A DNA stretch of 64,000 nucleotides from Flavobacteriaceae bacterium YJPT1-3 (GTDB lineage Bacteria; Bacteroidota; Bacteroidia; Flavobacteriales; Flavobacteriaceae), in contig CP123444.1 of NCBI GenBank assembly GCA_029866965.1, positions 2,211,501 to 2,275,500 of the forward strand, in the 5' to 3' direction. A program made the translations under genes and the position numbers. The first letter of the stretch is position 1, and the number at the start of each line of letters is the position of its first letter. Below are positions 46,348 through 54,769 of the stretch, one piece after another. Below the pieces are notes generated by a model, which saw nothing but the letters and a program-made list of their open reading frames with translations, ran no database searches and was not told where the DNA came from.

Positions 46348-47364
46348 TTAATCTTCCTGGTTGATCTCTGCGGTGACAAAGCCATAGAGACTTAAAGCGA
46401 TAAAGGCCACTACGCTGACCACTACGGCAATAGCAATGGTGCTATAGACAGGAGCCGGAAAGAACAAGGAGCTGACAATGGGTAGGAAGAGCCCAAAAAT
46501 AACGACCACTATGAATAAGATGTATATAAAATTGACGGCAGGTGGTAATTTTTGAATGGTTTGCTTTTGCAGATTATAGAGTTTGGGAATGATAATTTCA
46601 GAAACCTGCTCACCCATTCGCGAAAGCAATTCTTCACTAAAGCCCATATCCTGATAGCGCTGAGCATCCATACGTACGGCATAATCAAGAATTTTTTCCT
46701 GATGGCGTTCATACACCCGGTTGACATCCAATTCTTCTTTGAAATTACTGTATTTGTAGCCGAAGTAGTACCATAAGCCAGATCCACATTTGTGCTCCAT
46801 CCATTTTTGAAGAATATCCAACGAAAACCGTCGGGGTGAACTGTAATTGGTCACATCACTTTTTCGGGGATTATCCAGTAGCAGGGCTTTGGACTCCAGG
46901 TAGAGCTGCTCGGTTTCTCCGTAGCGGTTGTTCTCTTCCATGTATTCAACCGCCAATTTGGACCGTCCTTTATAGAATTCTTTCATCATGAAATAATTCA
47001 GATCACCGAATTCCTCATCGATATAGCTTTTCAGGCCGGGAACCCAAAGTTTTGAGCGTACTAAAACATCGACTGCGCTTCTAAAATGATGCAATTGCTG
47101 GGTCAATGCATCAATTTCATCACTTAAGGAAACTCCCTTATATTTGAGATTGGAAATACGTGAAATGATGTAAATCACAAAGCCGGTACACAGAATACAG
47201 CTGATGAATACAGCTAAATACTTGAGTTTTTCGAGTACAGGAAGCAGATCCGGTTGTTGATTTACCTTTTGGGAGATGGCATAAATGAGGAAGCCACACA
47301 GCATCGCGCTTAGCAAAGCGGGTGTGATCAGAATCAATACTCTTGAAATCCGATTTGTTTTCAT
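46348..47364 (-). CDS. Hypothetical membrane protein with paired N- and C-terminal transmembrane hairpins
   Basis: About 338 residues (ATG 47364; another ATG directly before it). Two membrane segments near the N-terminus (about 8-30 and 47-68), a soluble, charged helical middle of some 200 residues (EEFGDLNYFMMKEFYKGRSKLAVEY...), then two more segments near 280-330. I do not recognise the family. Downstream of it is the uvrA-LOG pair. It holds a partial palindrome GCTTTCGCGAATGG (minus strand) near 46615-46628, identical to the partial copy in argH. Confidence 0.75.
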   Translation of the reverse strand: MKTNRISRVLILITPALLSAMLCGFLIYAISQKVNQQPDLLPVLEKLKYLAVFISCILCTGFVIYIISRISNLKYKGVSLSDEIDALTQQLHHFRSAVDVLVRSKLWVPGLKSYIDEEFGDLNYFMMKEFYKGRSKLAVEYMEENNRYGETEQLYLESKALLLDNPRKSDVTNYSSPRRFSLDILQKWMEHKCGSGLWYYFGYKYSNFKEELDVNRVYERHQEKILDYAVRMDAQRYQDMGFSEELLSRMGEQVSEIIIPKLYNLQKQTIQKLPPAVNFIYILFIVVVIFGLFLPIVSSLFFPAPVYSTIAIAVVVSVVAFIALSLYGFVTAEINQED

Positions 47365-47702
47365 CATACGCTAACTGACAGCGCTCCCTGCAGACCGAGA
47401 TTCCGCGAGATCAAAAGTGCGGCCTGATCAAGATGAAAACAAGAGGAAAAGAACGGTATTCGATCTGGTTTTAACTTATAAAATCACATGGACTCGAGGA
47501 TAACTGTTGAGGCCAGGTCAATTCTACATGTCTAAAACCCGTCTATCGATAGGGTTGCAATTCTTGTTTCTTAATCAAGCAATGATCTAGGGTATGTTCG
47601 GATAGCAGTTTCTCGATCTTCGATCAAGTCGCTGTTTATCATTCACTTCGGTCTATCACTCCAAAGCTGTGCCAAAATAAGGTTTCAGGGGATACGAAGC
47701 AT
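47365..47702. other. Non-coding stretch between a membrane-protein gene and the M42 peptidase terminator
   Basis: About 340 bp with no supportable gene. It contains short dyads such as CTATCGATAG near 47543-47552 and GATCTTCGATC near 47617-47627 but no clear promoter of the TAnnTTTG kind and no RNA fold I can name. Confidence 0.45.
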
Positions 47703-47746
47703 TTTTTTTAGGTAAAACCCTAAAAAAAGCCGCTTAAAAGCGGCTT
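47703..47746 (-). terminator. Tandem, overlapping hairpin terminators of the M42 peptidase gene
   Basis: AAGCCGCTT (47727-47735) pairs with AAGCGGCTT (47738-47746); on the minus strand a seven-T run follows. That T run is itself one arm of a second dyad, TTTTTTTAGG (47703-47712) with CCTAAAAAAA (47719-47728). Confidence 0.85.
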
Positions 47747-47769
47747 ATCAAGTAGTTATAAGATTAATA

Positions 47770-48858
47770 TCAGTCGAAATAGCTGAAGGTGTCACCCTCT
47801 TTCAACTGCAATAAGGTTTCATAAATGAGCTTGATCACATTTTCTACATCTTCCCGATGCACCATCTCTACGGTAGTGTGCATATAACGCAAAGGAAGGC
47901 TGATGAGGGCAGAAGGCACTCCTCCGTTGCTGTACGCAAAGGCGTCGGTATCCGTTCCGGTCATTCGGCTACTCGCATGCCGCTGGAACGGAATTTTGTG
48001 CTGTTCTGCGGTCTCAATGATGATATCGCGCAATTTCTGTTGTACAGCAGGAGCATAGGAGATCACCGGACCCTCACCAATAGCGGTTTCTCCCTGGGTT
48101 TTCTTTTCGATCATGGGCGTGGTCGTGTCGTGAGTCACATCAGTCACAATGGCCACCTGGGGTTGTATCCGCTCGGTAATCATCTGGGCTCCGCGGAGTC
48201 CGATCTCCTCCTGCACAGAATTCACAACATAGAGACCGAAGGGCAATTTTTTCTTATTCTCTTTGAGCAGACGAGCCACCTGAGCGATCATAAACCCCCC
48301 GGCTCTGTTGTCTATCGCCCGGCAAACGAACTTGTCATTGTTCAGGATGTGGAAGGTATCCGGATAGGTGATCACACAGCCGACATGTACGCCCATTTTT
48401 TCCACCTCTGCCTTGTCTTTGGCGCCTATATCGATAAAGATATTTTCCAATTTGGGCGTTTCTTCCTTGGATTTATCGCGGGTATGAATGGCTGGCCAAC
48501 CAAAAACGCCTTTGACAATTCCCTTCTTGGTGTGGATATTGACCACCTTAGAAGGAGCAATGATGTGATCACTGCCGCCATTGCGGATTACATAGATCAA
48601 ACCGTTATCGGTAATGTAATTCACGTACCAGGAGATTTCATCGGCATGTCCCTCAATGACCACTTTGTATTTCGCATCTGGATTGATCACCCCAACCGCT
48701 GTGCCGTAGGTGTCAGTTATAAACTCATCCACGTAGGGTTTGAGGTAGTCCATCCACATTTTTTGCCCGTCCCATTCGTATCCGGTGGGGGAGGCGTTGT
48801 TCAAATAATTCTCTAAAAAAGTGAGGGATTTTTGATCCAGTATGCTTTTTGATGCCAT
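47770..48858 (-). CDS. M42-family glutamyl/leucyl aminopeptidase
   Basis: Di-metal cytosolic aminopeptidase of 362 residues, probably a tetrahedral dodecamer like other M42 enzymes. Metal and catalytic residues: His and Asp in GHADEISWY, bridging Asp in RAIDNRAGGFM, the Glu pair in VQEEIGLRGA, Asp in VTDVTHDTT and the final His in RYMHTTVEMV. Acts late in peptide turnover. Single gene with its own terminator, divergent from the DUF4294 gene. The antisense strand stays open over 319 codons but has no family resemblance. Confidence 0.94.
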   Translation of the reverse strand: MASKSILDQKSLTFLENYLNNASPTGYEWDGQKMWMDYLKPYVDEFITDTYGTAVGVINPDAKYKVVIEGHADEISWYVNYITDNGLIYVIRNGGSDHIIAPSKVVNIHTKKGIVKGVFGWPAIHTRDKSKEETPKLENIFIDIGAKDKAEVEKMGVHVGCVITYPDTFHILNNDKFVCRAIDNRAGGFMIAQVARLLKENKKKLPFGLYVVNSVQEEIGLRGAQMITERIQPQVAIVTDVTHDTTTPMIEKKTQGETAIGEGPVISYAPAVQQKLRDIIIETAEQHKIPFQRHASSRMTGTDTDAFAYSNGGVPSALISLPLRYMHTTVEMVHREDVENVIKLIYETLLQLKEGDTFSYFD

Positions 48859-48923
48859 TGTTTATTTTTTTACGAATTTAAGAATATTAATTCCATTGAA
48901 AGCGCGTTTTGTAAGGGATTGAT

Positions 48924-48931
48924 TAATTTTG
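48924..48931 (+). promoter_or_regulatory. -7 element TAATTTTG for the DUF4294 gene
   Basis: Exact TAnnTTTG. It overlaps an in-frame TTG (48929), so that codon is not the start; GTG 48965 is taken instead. Confidence 0.65.
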
Positions 48932-48932
48932 G

Positions 48933-48953
48933 TATGCTTTTCGCGAAAGCATA
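48933..48953. repeat. Extended palindrome in the 5' leader of the DUF4294 gene
   Basis: Arms TATGCTTT and AAAGCATA (8 bp each) around TCGCG. It contains the TTTCGCGAAAGC core of the window-wide repeat and sits between the -7 box and the start codon, so the transcript would begin with this hairpin. Confidence 0.7.
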
Positions 48954-48964
48954 AAAAAAGAATT

Positions 48965-49675
48965 GTGAGGACATTCATTACCTTGATTTTGCTGTGTACT
49001 GCCGGTCTTGTTTGGGGCCAGGTCGAGGAGAACCTGGAGCCTGTGGATGCACCGGATGAATTCGATTATTACATCATTGAAGGAGACTCGATACCAAAGC
49101 GATTTATTGATCTGGACGAGGTGTTGGTCTTACCCAAATTGCGCTGGAGGAATACCAAAGATCGACGCACTTACCTCATTTTACGCAGAAAGACCCGAAA
49201 AGTATACCCGTACGCTAAATTAGCCGCTGAACGTCTGACGGAGCTCAATGCGCGACTTGAAGCTATGGATCGTCCAGCTGACCAACGGCGCTATGCACGC
49301 ATCGTCAATCGGTACCTGGAAGATGAATTTAAGGAAGAACTTAAGAAGCTTACCAAAACCGAAGGACAGATACTGATCAAGCTTATCCACAGACAAACTG
49401 GAATTACCGCTTTCGAACTCGTCAAAAATTTACGGAGTGGCTGGAAGGCCTTTTGGTACAATACCACGGCCAGCATGTTCGATATTTCTTTGAAGGAGGA
49501 ATACAATCCCAGTGAAGTAGAAGAAGATTATTTGATCGAAGATATTCTGCAACGTGCCTTTCAGAGCAAAGCACTGGAAGAGCAAGAAAGTGCCCTGGAT
49601 TTTAATTATATGGAGTTGACCAATAAATGGGTACTTCCGCCTACGGCAGTGCGCTACGGTGTACATCAGAACTAG
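48965..49675 (+). CDS. DUF4294-family exported protein
   Basis: About 236 residues from GTG 48965, which gives a normal signal peptide (RTFITLILLCTAGLVWGQ). The mature chain has YYIIEGDSIPKRFIDLDEVLVLPKLRW, then a long basic-acidic helical part (YLILRRKTRKVYPYAKLAAERLTELNARL) and GQILIKLIHRQTGITAFELVKNLRSGWKAFWYN, matching DUF4294, a Bacteroidota family of unknown role. Probably periplasmic. Confidence 0.85.
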   Translation: MRTFITLILLCTAGLVWGQVEENLEPVDAPDEFDYYIIEGDSIPKRFIDLDEVLVLPKLRWRNTKDRRTYLILRRKTRKVYPYAKLAAERLTELNARLEAMDRPADQRRYARIVNRYLEDEFKEELKKLTKTEGQILIKLIHRQTGITAFELVKNLRSGWKAFWYNTTASMFDISLKEEYNPSEVEEDYLIEDILQRAFQSKALEEQESALDFNYMELTNKWVLPPTAVRYGVHQN

Positions 49676-49700
49676 TCTTTTTTCTTCCTGTCATCTTCGC

Positions 49701-49708
49701 TACCTTTG
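49701..49708 (+). promoter_or_regulatory. -7 element TACCTTTG for the GlmU-like gene
   Basis: Exact TAnnTTTG, 22 nt before ATG 49731 and after the stop of the preceding gene, so the GlmU-like gene can be transcribed alone. It argues against starts upstream of 49731. Confidence 0.6.
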
Positions 49709-49730
49709 GCCACGACTAGCTCACCAACCT

Positions 49731-50909
49731 ATGAATTACATACTTTTTGACGGCCCTCACCGGGATGCTTTACTGCCATTTACATTCACCCGTCCCGTGG
49801 CAGATCTGCGTATAGGCCTATTGACCCTGCGCGAAAAATGGGAAAAGCACTTGGGTTCCACCACATCGACCTTGACCGAAGACTATCTAGAGGCCAAGTA
49901 TCCCATGGTGGAGCTGGAAGAGAACGTGATGATTCACGCCTCTTTTGTGCCTACACCTCAACTAGTCGAACAGGTCAAAGCCTTGCAGCCCAATCAAGCC
50001 ATACGCTGTGGGGAGGAGTATGTGGCCTTTTATACGCAGCAAGGTCAGGAGACCGTCGATTTTGAATCTTACACTATACTGGAATACCCGGAGGAAGAAG
50101 CGATCACTGTCTTTAATACCTGGGATATTTTCGCTAAAAATGGTAAGGCGATCGAACTGGATTTCGAGCTGTTGACAGCAGGCAGAACATCAGAACCCAT
50201 CCCAGAGACCGTGCACTGCATACAGCCCGAACGGATCTTTCTGGAGCCGGGAGCTAAAATGGAGATCGGGGTGCTTAATGCGACCAACGGACCTATTTAC
50301 CTTGGCAAAGATTCAGAAGTCATGGAGGGAAGTATCATTCGTGGTCCATTTGTTCTGGGGGAACACAGTCAGGTTAAAATGGGGGCTAAGATTTACGGCC
50401 CTACCTCTGCGGGTCCTTACTGCAAATTGGGAGGAGAGATCAACAACTCCGTATTTTTTGCCTATTCCAGTAAGGGGCATGACGGATTTTTAGGAAACTC
50501 CGTGATCGGGGAGTGGTGTAATTTGGGCGCCGATACGAATACCTCTAATCTAAAGAACAACTATGCTGAGGTCCGCTTATGGAGCTACGAAACCGAGAAT
50601 TTTGCTCGTACCGGTCTTCAATTTTGTGGGCTCATGATGGGCGATCACAGCAAATGTGGGATCAATACCATGTTCAATACCGGTACCGTTGTAGGTGTGG
50701 CCAGCAATATCTTTGGAAGTGGATTTCCACGCAATTTCGTCCCGTCCTTCTCTTGGGGTGGACACGGAGGCTTTGTCACCCATCTGCCTAAGAAAGCCTA
50801 TGAAACTGCTAAAATCGCTATGGCTCGTCGTGACGTGGAGTTCAGCAAGGATGATCAGGCGATACTGGACCGGGTCTTCGAAGATACCAAAGGCTATCGC
50901 AGGGAATAA
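49731..50909 (+). CDS. GlmU-like putative sugar nucleotidyltransferase with left-handed beta-helix
   Basis: About 392 residues. N-terminal part YILFDGPHRDALLPFTFTRPVADLRIG is the start typical of the GlmU-like putative sugar nucleotidyltransferase family, which lacks the classical GxGTRM loop. The C-terminal half has hexapeptide repeats (IYLGKDSEVMEGSIIRGPFVLGEHS, then LGNSVIGEWCNLGADTNTSNLKNNY) of an acyltransferase-type beta-helix. Roles in cell-envelope sugar activation are likely, but the reaction is unproven. An upstream in-frame start at 49659 lies inside the DUF4294 gene and is rejected. Confidence 0.88.
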   Translation: MNYILFDGPHRDALLPFTFTRPVADLRIGLLTLREKWEKHLGSTTSTLTEDYLEAKYPMVELEENVMIHASFVPTPQLVEQVKALQPNQAIRCGEEYVAFYTQQGQETVDFESYTILEYPEEEAITVFNTWDIFAKNGKAIELDFELLTAGRTSEPIPETVHCIQPERIFLEPGAKMEIGVLNATNGPIYLGKDSEVMEGSIIRGPFVLGEHSQVKMGAKIYGPTSAGPYCKLGGEINNSVFFAYSSKGHDGFLGNSVIGEWCNLGADTNTSNLKNNYAEVRLWSYETENFARTGLQFCGLMMGDHSKCGINTMFNTGTVVGVASNIFGSGFPRNFVPSFSWGGHGGFVTHLPKKAYETAKIAMARRDVEFSKDDQAILDRVFEDTKGYRRE

Positions 50910-50912
50910 GAA

Positions 50913-51179
50913 TCAGCTCAGAAAATAGATTAAAAACCCTCCGGCGATCAAAAAGAATAGGCCGGTAAGCAGTAGAATGGATCGATTGCGTTCGCGACGG
51001 TCTGCCTGCAGCCGCTCCCTAATTTTTGCCAGTTGCTCCGGAGTGGCCTGTTTGTGATCTGTAAATTGCTCTTGAGATGTAGTGACCAGGGATATGGGGC
51101 TTCGATTTTTGCGACGCATCATTCCCCGGTTATTTTTTAAGCTTTGATTAGCCGCCATCATGCTTCCTTCTCCTCCCAT
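50913..51179 (-). CDS. Small single-pass membrane protein
   Basis: 88 residues. The first 65 are polar and Arg/Gln-rich (a helical stretch QATPEQLAKIRERLQADRRERN), the last 20 are a hydrophobic anchor (SILLLTGLFFLIAGGFLIYFLS), so it is tail-anchored with its N-terminus in the cytosol. Family unknown. Its 3' end comes 3 bp after the convergent GlmU-like stop. A coding frame is supported by its tail-anchor pattern and the lack of alternative genes here. Confidence 0.7.
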   Translation of the reverse strand: MGGEGSMMAANQSLKNNRGMMRRKNRSPISLVTTSQEQFTDHKQATPEQLAKIRERLQADRRERNRSILLLTGLFFLIAGGFLIYFLS

Positions 51180-51240
51180 AATCGTAGTGTTTAACTATGA
51201 GTAACAGAAAAAACAAAATTGTTACAAGTAATAAATTTAA

Positions 51241-52881
51241 TTATCTGTCCTTTAGCAATATAGAATCTTTGTAGACCCGCTTTAGTACCAGGAAATTTTG
51301 CGGATTGGTGGTGAGTCCATGTACATTTTGCCGGGTAAAGCGAACCACTTCATCGTAGTACAATGGAATGATGGGTGCCTGTTGGATGACCAGGCTGTCC
51401 ATCGTGGCATAAAGGCGCTTCCGGTCTTCAATTTGGGTGATGGAAAGACTCTTTTCGTAGAGCGAATCAAAGACCGCACTGGTAAAATGAGTATAGTTGG
51501 GTCCGTTTGGGGTGTGATTCTCACTGTAATAAAGGGACAAATAGTTCTCCGCATCGGGATAGTCGGCGATCCAGCTTGCGCGAAAGGCGTCCAGCTTGCC
51601 GGTACTCTTCAATTGTCGTAGGGTGGAAGGAGGCATCACGTCGATATTCACCTGCAGACCGATCTTTTCTAATTCCCGTTGAATGTATTCACAGATGTCT
51701 AAATACTGGCTATTCGTACCGATACTGATGGACGGCGACTCATCTCCTGTTTCTTTTTGGTATCGGGCCAACAATTGACGTGCTTTTTCAGGATCGTAAT
51801 CATAGCCCTCAATGCTTTCAAAACCCGGCAGCCCTTTCGGAATAAATCCGTGAATGGCCGGAATTCCAATGTCGTTGCGGAGGTATTTGATCATTTTAGA
51901 ACGGTCAAAACCATAATTGACTGCCTGCCGCAGGTATTTGTTCTGAACCTCCGGGGTTGAGCTGCCCAAAAAGAATCCGATGTACTCGGTATTCAGGAAA
52001 GGCCCCCGTATCATTTTCACTTCCTCCTGATATTTTTCGCGCAAGCTACCCGTATTGGTCAACAGCTCATCCTTGTACGAGGGATCAAGACTGTTCAGGA
52101 AGTCCAGATTGCCCTGAGCAAATTGCAGGAATTCACTTTGTTTATCGGGCAAGAAAGTAATGGCGATCGCCTCCAAATAGGGGAGGGAGCGCCCTTGTTC
52201 ATCACGCTCGTAGTAGTGGTCATTTCGACGCAGTACTAATTTGACGCCTTCTTCCCAGCGCTTAAACTGAAAGGGTCCTGTGCCCACTGGATTCGAACGG
52301 AAATCGCTGCCGTAATGGTTGACAATTTCATAGGGTACCACCGAACAATAGCGCATGCTCAATAATCCCATAAAGGCCGGAAAAGGCTGTTTCAATCGAA
52401 TCTCAAATACACTGTCATTGATCGCCTTATACTGTTTAACATTGGCCAGGACCCAACTGCCCGGAGAAGCCACTTTCGGATCTTTCAGGCGATCAAAACT
52501 ATAGGTGAAATCATCAGCAACTGCACGTCGGGTGCTATCCGGTCCTGAAAAAAGGGGGTGCTTGTGAAAGAACACATCGTCTCGAAGCGTAAACGTATAG
52601 GTTAATGCGTCCTCTGAAACCGTCCATGATTTGGCAATATCCGGCTTAATAGCGAGACTGTCATCCAATTGCACCAGACCGTTAAACAACTGATTGGTGG
52701 GCCAAATGATGGGTGGATTCCGAGCAAAAGCCGGATCCAGTGTAGCAATTTGATACTGCTCGTTGTACCGGAATACCCGATGTTCTCGTTCTTTATCCCG
52801 ATCCGGCCCACAAGACAGCAACAGTAGGGCTAAAGAGCCTGAAATTAAGGATATACGCCTAAAGTGCTGAAGTAGGGTCAA
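51241..52881 (-). CDS. Peptide/oligopeptide ABC transporter substrate-binding lipoprotein (SBP family 5)
   Basis: 546 residues with a lipoprotein signal ending in LLLLSC (lipid Cys24), then the OppA/DppA fold: ATLDPAFARNPPIIWPTNQLFNGLVQ, FTLRDDVFFHKHPLF and ADDFTYSFDRL, NPVGTGPFQFKRWEEG, all typical. It would hold a peptide in the periplasm for an ABC importer. No permease or ATPase gene is adjacent, so its partner is elsewhere or it is an orphan receptor. Confidence 0.92.
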   Translation of the reverse strand: MTLLQHFRRISLISGSLALLLLSCGPDRDKEREHRVFRYNEQYQIATLDPAFARNPPIIWPTNQLFNGLVQLDDSLAIKPDIAKSWTVSEDALTYTFTLRDDVFFHKHPLFSGPDSTRRAVADDFTYSFDRLKDPKVASPGSWVLANVKQYKAINDSVFEIRLKQPFPAFMGLLSMRYCSVVPYEIVNHYGSDFRSNPVGTGPFQFKRWEEGVKLVLRRNDHYYERDEQGRSLPYLEAIAITFLPDKQSEFLQFAQGNLDFLNSLDPSYKDELLTNTGSLREKYQEEVKMIRGPFLNTEYIGFFLGSSTPEVQNKYLRQAVNYGFDRSKMIKYLRNDIGIPAIHGFIPKGLPGFESIEGYDYDPEKARQLLARYQKETGDESPSISIGTNSQYLDICEYIQRELEKIGLQVNIDVMPPSTLRQLKSTGKLDAFRASWIADYPDAENYLSLYYSENHTPNGPNYTHFTSAVFDSLYEKSLSITQIEDRKRLYATMDSLVIQQAPIIPLYYDEVVRFTRQNVHGLTTNPQNFLVLKRVYKDSILLKDR

Positions 52882-52905
52882 TTTTAAGAAGCCGATAATT
52901 GTGAG

Positions 52906-52913
52906 TATCTTTG
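52906..52913 (+). promoter_or_regulatory. -7 element TATCTTTG for mtaB
   Basis: Exact TAnnTTTG on the plus strand, 37 nt before ATG 52951. Confidence 0.6.
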
Positions 52914-52937
52914 CGCCCTTTCTGAGCGCTAGTAACG

Positions 52938-52945
52938 CAAATATA
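52938..52945 (-). promoter_or_regulatory. -7 element TATATTTG for the substrate-binding lipoprotein gene
   Basis: Exact TAnnTTTG on the minus strand with a TTG 16 nt upstream, giving a leader of about 50 nt. It faces the mtaB promoter, so the two divergent transcripts overlap at their 5' ends. Confidence 0.6.
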
Positions 52946-52950
52946 GACTA

Positions 52951-54285
52951 ATGACGATGACCAAAAAAGTGGCCTTTTACACCCTGGGATGTAAGCTGAA
53001 TTTCTCTGAAACTTCGACCATTGCACGTAGTTTTGAGCAGGAAGGTTTTGATCGTGTCGAATTTGCTGAGGCGGCTGATATTTACGTGATTAATACCTGC
53101 AGTGTTACTGAAAATGCAGATAAGCGCTTTAAGAGTATTGTGAAGCAGGCTCAGCAGCACAATGAAGATGCTTTTATCGTCGCCGTGGGCTGCTATGCCC
53201 AGCTCAAACCGGAAGAATTGGCAGATGTAAACGGAGTGGACCTGGTGCTTGGAGCTACCGAAAAATTCAAGATCACCCAGTACCTCAACGATCTGGTGAA
53301 AACCGATCGGGGTACCGTTCATTCTTGTGAGATCCAGGACGCCGACTTTTATGTGGGATCCTACTCCATTGGAGATCGAACCCGCGCGTTTCTTAAGGTG
53401 CAAGATGGTTGCGATTACAAATGCACCTACTGTACCATTCCATTGGCTCGAGGAATTTCAAGAAGCGATACGCTGGAAGGGGTGCTGCAGAATGCCTCTG
53501 AGATCGCGTCGCAGGGCATTAAAGAAATTGTACTGACCGGTGTGAATATTGGAGATTATGGTAAGGGGGAATTTGGAAACAAAAAACACGATCACACCTT
53601 TTTAGAACTGGTTCAGGCCTTGGACGAGGTGGACGGTATTGAACGTTTGCGAATCTCTTCCATAGAGCCCAATTTGCTCAAGAACGAAACGATTCAGACC
53701 GTGGCCGGCTCCAATTCGTTCGTCCCTCACTTTCATATTCCGTTGCAGAGTGGAAGTAACAAGATCCTTCGCCTGATGCGTAGACGCTATCAGCGGGAAC
53801 TGTATGTCGATCGCGTGCAAGCCATTAAAAAAGTTATGCCCAATGCCTGTATAGGCGTTGACGTCATCGTAGGATTTCCTGGAGAAACAGAGGAACATTT
53901 TTTGGAAACTTATCACTTCCTAAATGAACTAGACATCTCCTATCTGCATGTGTTTACCTATTCCGAACGTGATAATACCCTAGCAGCCGAAATGCCCGGG
54001 GTAATCCCCAAAAAAGTTCGAAGAAAGCGCAGTAAGATGTTGCGTGGACTTTCGGCTAAAAAGCGACGGGCCTTTTACGAGTCGCAGTTAGGAACCACCC
54101 ATGAAGTGCTCTTTGAAGGGGAAAATAAGTTAGGCTACATTCACGGTTTTACGGAAAACTACGTTAAGGTGAAGGCTCCCTGGAATCCGGAATTAGTGAA
54201 TACGCTACATCAAGTGAAGCTTGACCATATAGACGAAGATGGGACCGTACGCTTTACTTTTCAAGAAGCGGTGCTTAGTGCATAG
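52951..54285 (+). CDS. mtaB: tRNA (t6A37) methylthiotransferase MtaB
   Basis: Radical-SAM methylthiotransferase converting t6A37 to ms2t6A37 in ANN-decoding tRNAs. 444 residues. The N-terminal cluster cysteines are Cys14 (TLGCKLNFSE), Cys50 (INTCSVT) and Cys81 (VGCYAQ); the radical-SAM triad is CDYKCTYC (154, 158, 161). A TRAM-like C-terminal domain follows (HEVLFEGENKLGYIHGFTENYVKV). TLGCKxN with the ...INTCSVT pair fits MtaB better than MiaB or RimO. A second ATG at 52957 is an equally possible start. Confidence 0.94.
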   Translation: MTMTKKVAFYTLGCKLNFSETSTIARSFEQEGFDRVEFAEAADIYVINTCSVTENADKRFKSIVKQAQQHNEDAFIVAVGCYAQLKPEELADVNGVDLVLGATEKFKITQYLNDLVKTDRGTVHSCEIQDADFYVGSYSIGDRTRAFLKVQDGCDYKCTYCTIPLARGISRSDTLEGVLQNASEIASQGIKEIVLTGVNIGDYGKGEFGNKKHDHTFLELVQALDEVDGIERLRISSIEPNLLKNETIQTVAGSNSFVPHFHIPLQSGSNKILRLMRRRYQRELYVDRVQAIKKVMPNACIGVDVIVGFPGETEEHFLETYHFLNELDISYLHVFTYSERDNTLAAEMPGVIPKKVRRKRSKMLRGLSAKKRRAFYESQLGTTHEVLFEGENKLGYIHGFTENYVKVKAPWNPELVNTLHQVKLDHIDEDGTVRFTFQEAVLSA

Positions 54286-54306
54286 CTAAAAAAGGGGAGG
54301 GGGAGG

Positions 54307-54606
54307 CTAGATGTTGATTCCTACCGGAAGCAATTTCTTATACTTCCTTCTATTGGCTCGCATGAATTTGGCAATTTCTGGGCTAGTGGGTACTAAACTC
54401 ACATTGCGCTCTTCAATGATGCCGAATACAGCCTTAATAAAATCTTCCATGTGATCTTCAGTTCCTTCCGGCATGGTGATTTTCGTTAAAAAAATCTTTC
54501 GTTCCTGAGCGGAGTATTCAATTTTTGCCATTTGTCCTTCAAAGGTGGCTTCAAATTGACGTAAAAACTCATTGTCTGTAATCTCAATGGCTTTAGCTGC
54601 TTCCAT
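54307..54606 (-). CDS. Small GNAT-like (YjdJ-type) N-acetyltransferase domain protein
   Basis: 99 residues, only the acetyl-CoA-binding half of a GNAT: EFLRQFEATFEGQMAKIEYSAQERKIFLTKITMPE, then FIKAVFGIIEERNVSLVPTSPEIAKFMRANRRKYKKLL. This matches the mini-GNAT (YjdJ, COG2388) pattern with the V-P-T-S/C-P-x-x-x-x-F end. Acceptor unknown; some members lack activity. A -7-like TATCTTTG on the minus strand at 54705-54712 would leave a leader of about 90 nt. Confidence 0.75.
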   Translation of the reverse strand: MEAAKAIEITDNEFLRQFEATFEGQMAKIEYSAQERKIFLTKITMPEGTEDHMEDFIKAVFGIIEERNVSLVPTSPEIAKFMRANRRKYKKLLPVGINI

Positions 54607-54755
54607 AAATGTACTGGGTTTGTAGAATTATATTTGGCCTTAATGACATCTGGAGGTTAGTTGCTTGGGCGATTGGAGTCATTGACAAATGACTGTATCG
54701 GGTACAAAGATATAAAAATAAGGGCAACCCTTAGGGAGTCACACTGTTAAACCCT

Positions 54756-54763
54756 TAATTTTG
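54756..54763 (+). promoter_or_regulatory. -7 element TAATTTTG almost abutting the start codon
   Basis: Exact TAnnTTTG ending 6 nt before ATG 54770, so the mRNA would be leaderless or nearly so. Confidence 0.5.
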
Positions 54764-54769
54764 AAAGTA

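Noticed and set aside
47857-48816. 319-codon open frame on the plus strand
   Set aside because: Antisense to the M42 peptidase, whose metal-binding motifs are all intact; no domain, promoter or signal in the antisense translation.
48929-48967. TTG start for the DUF4294 gene
   Set aside because: The codon overlaps the -7 promoter box, and the palindrome would be translated before the signal peptide; GTG 48965 fits better.
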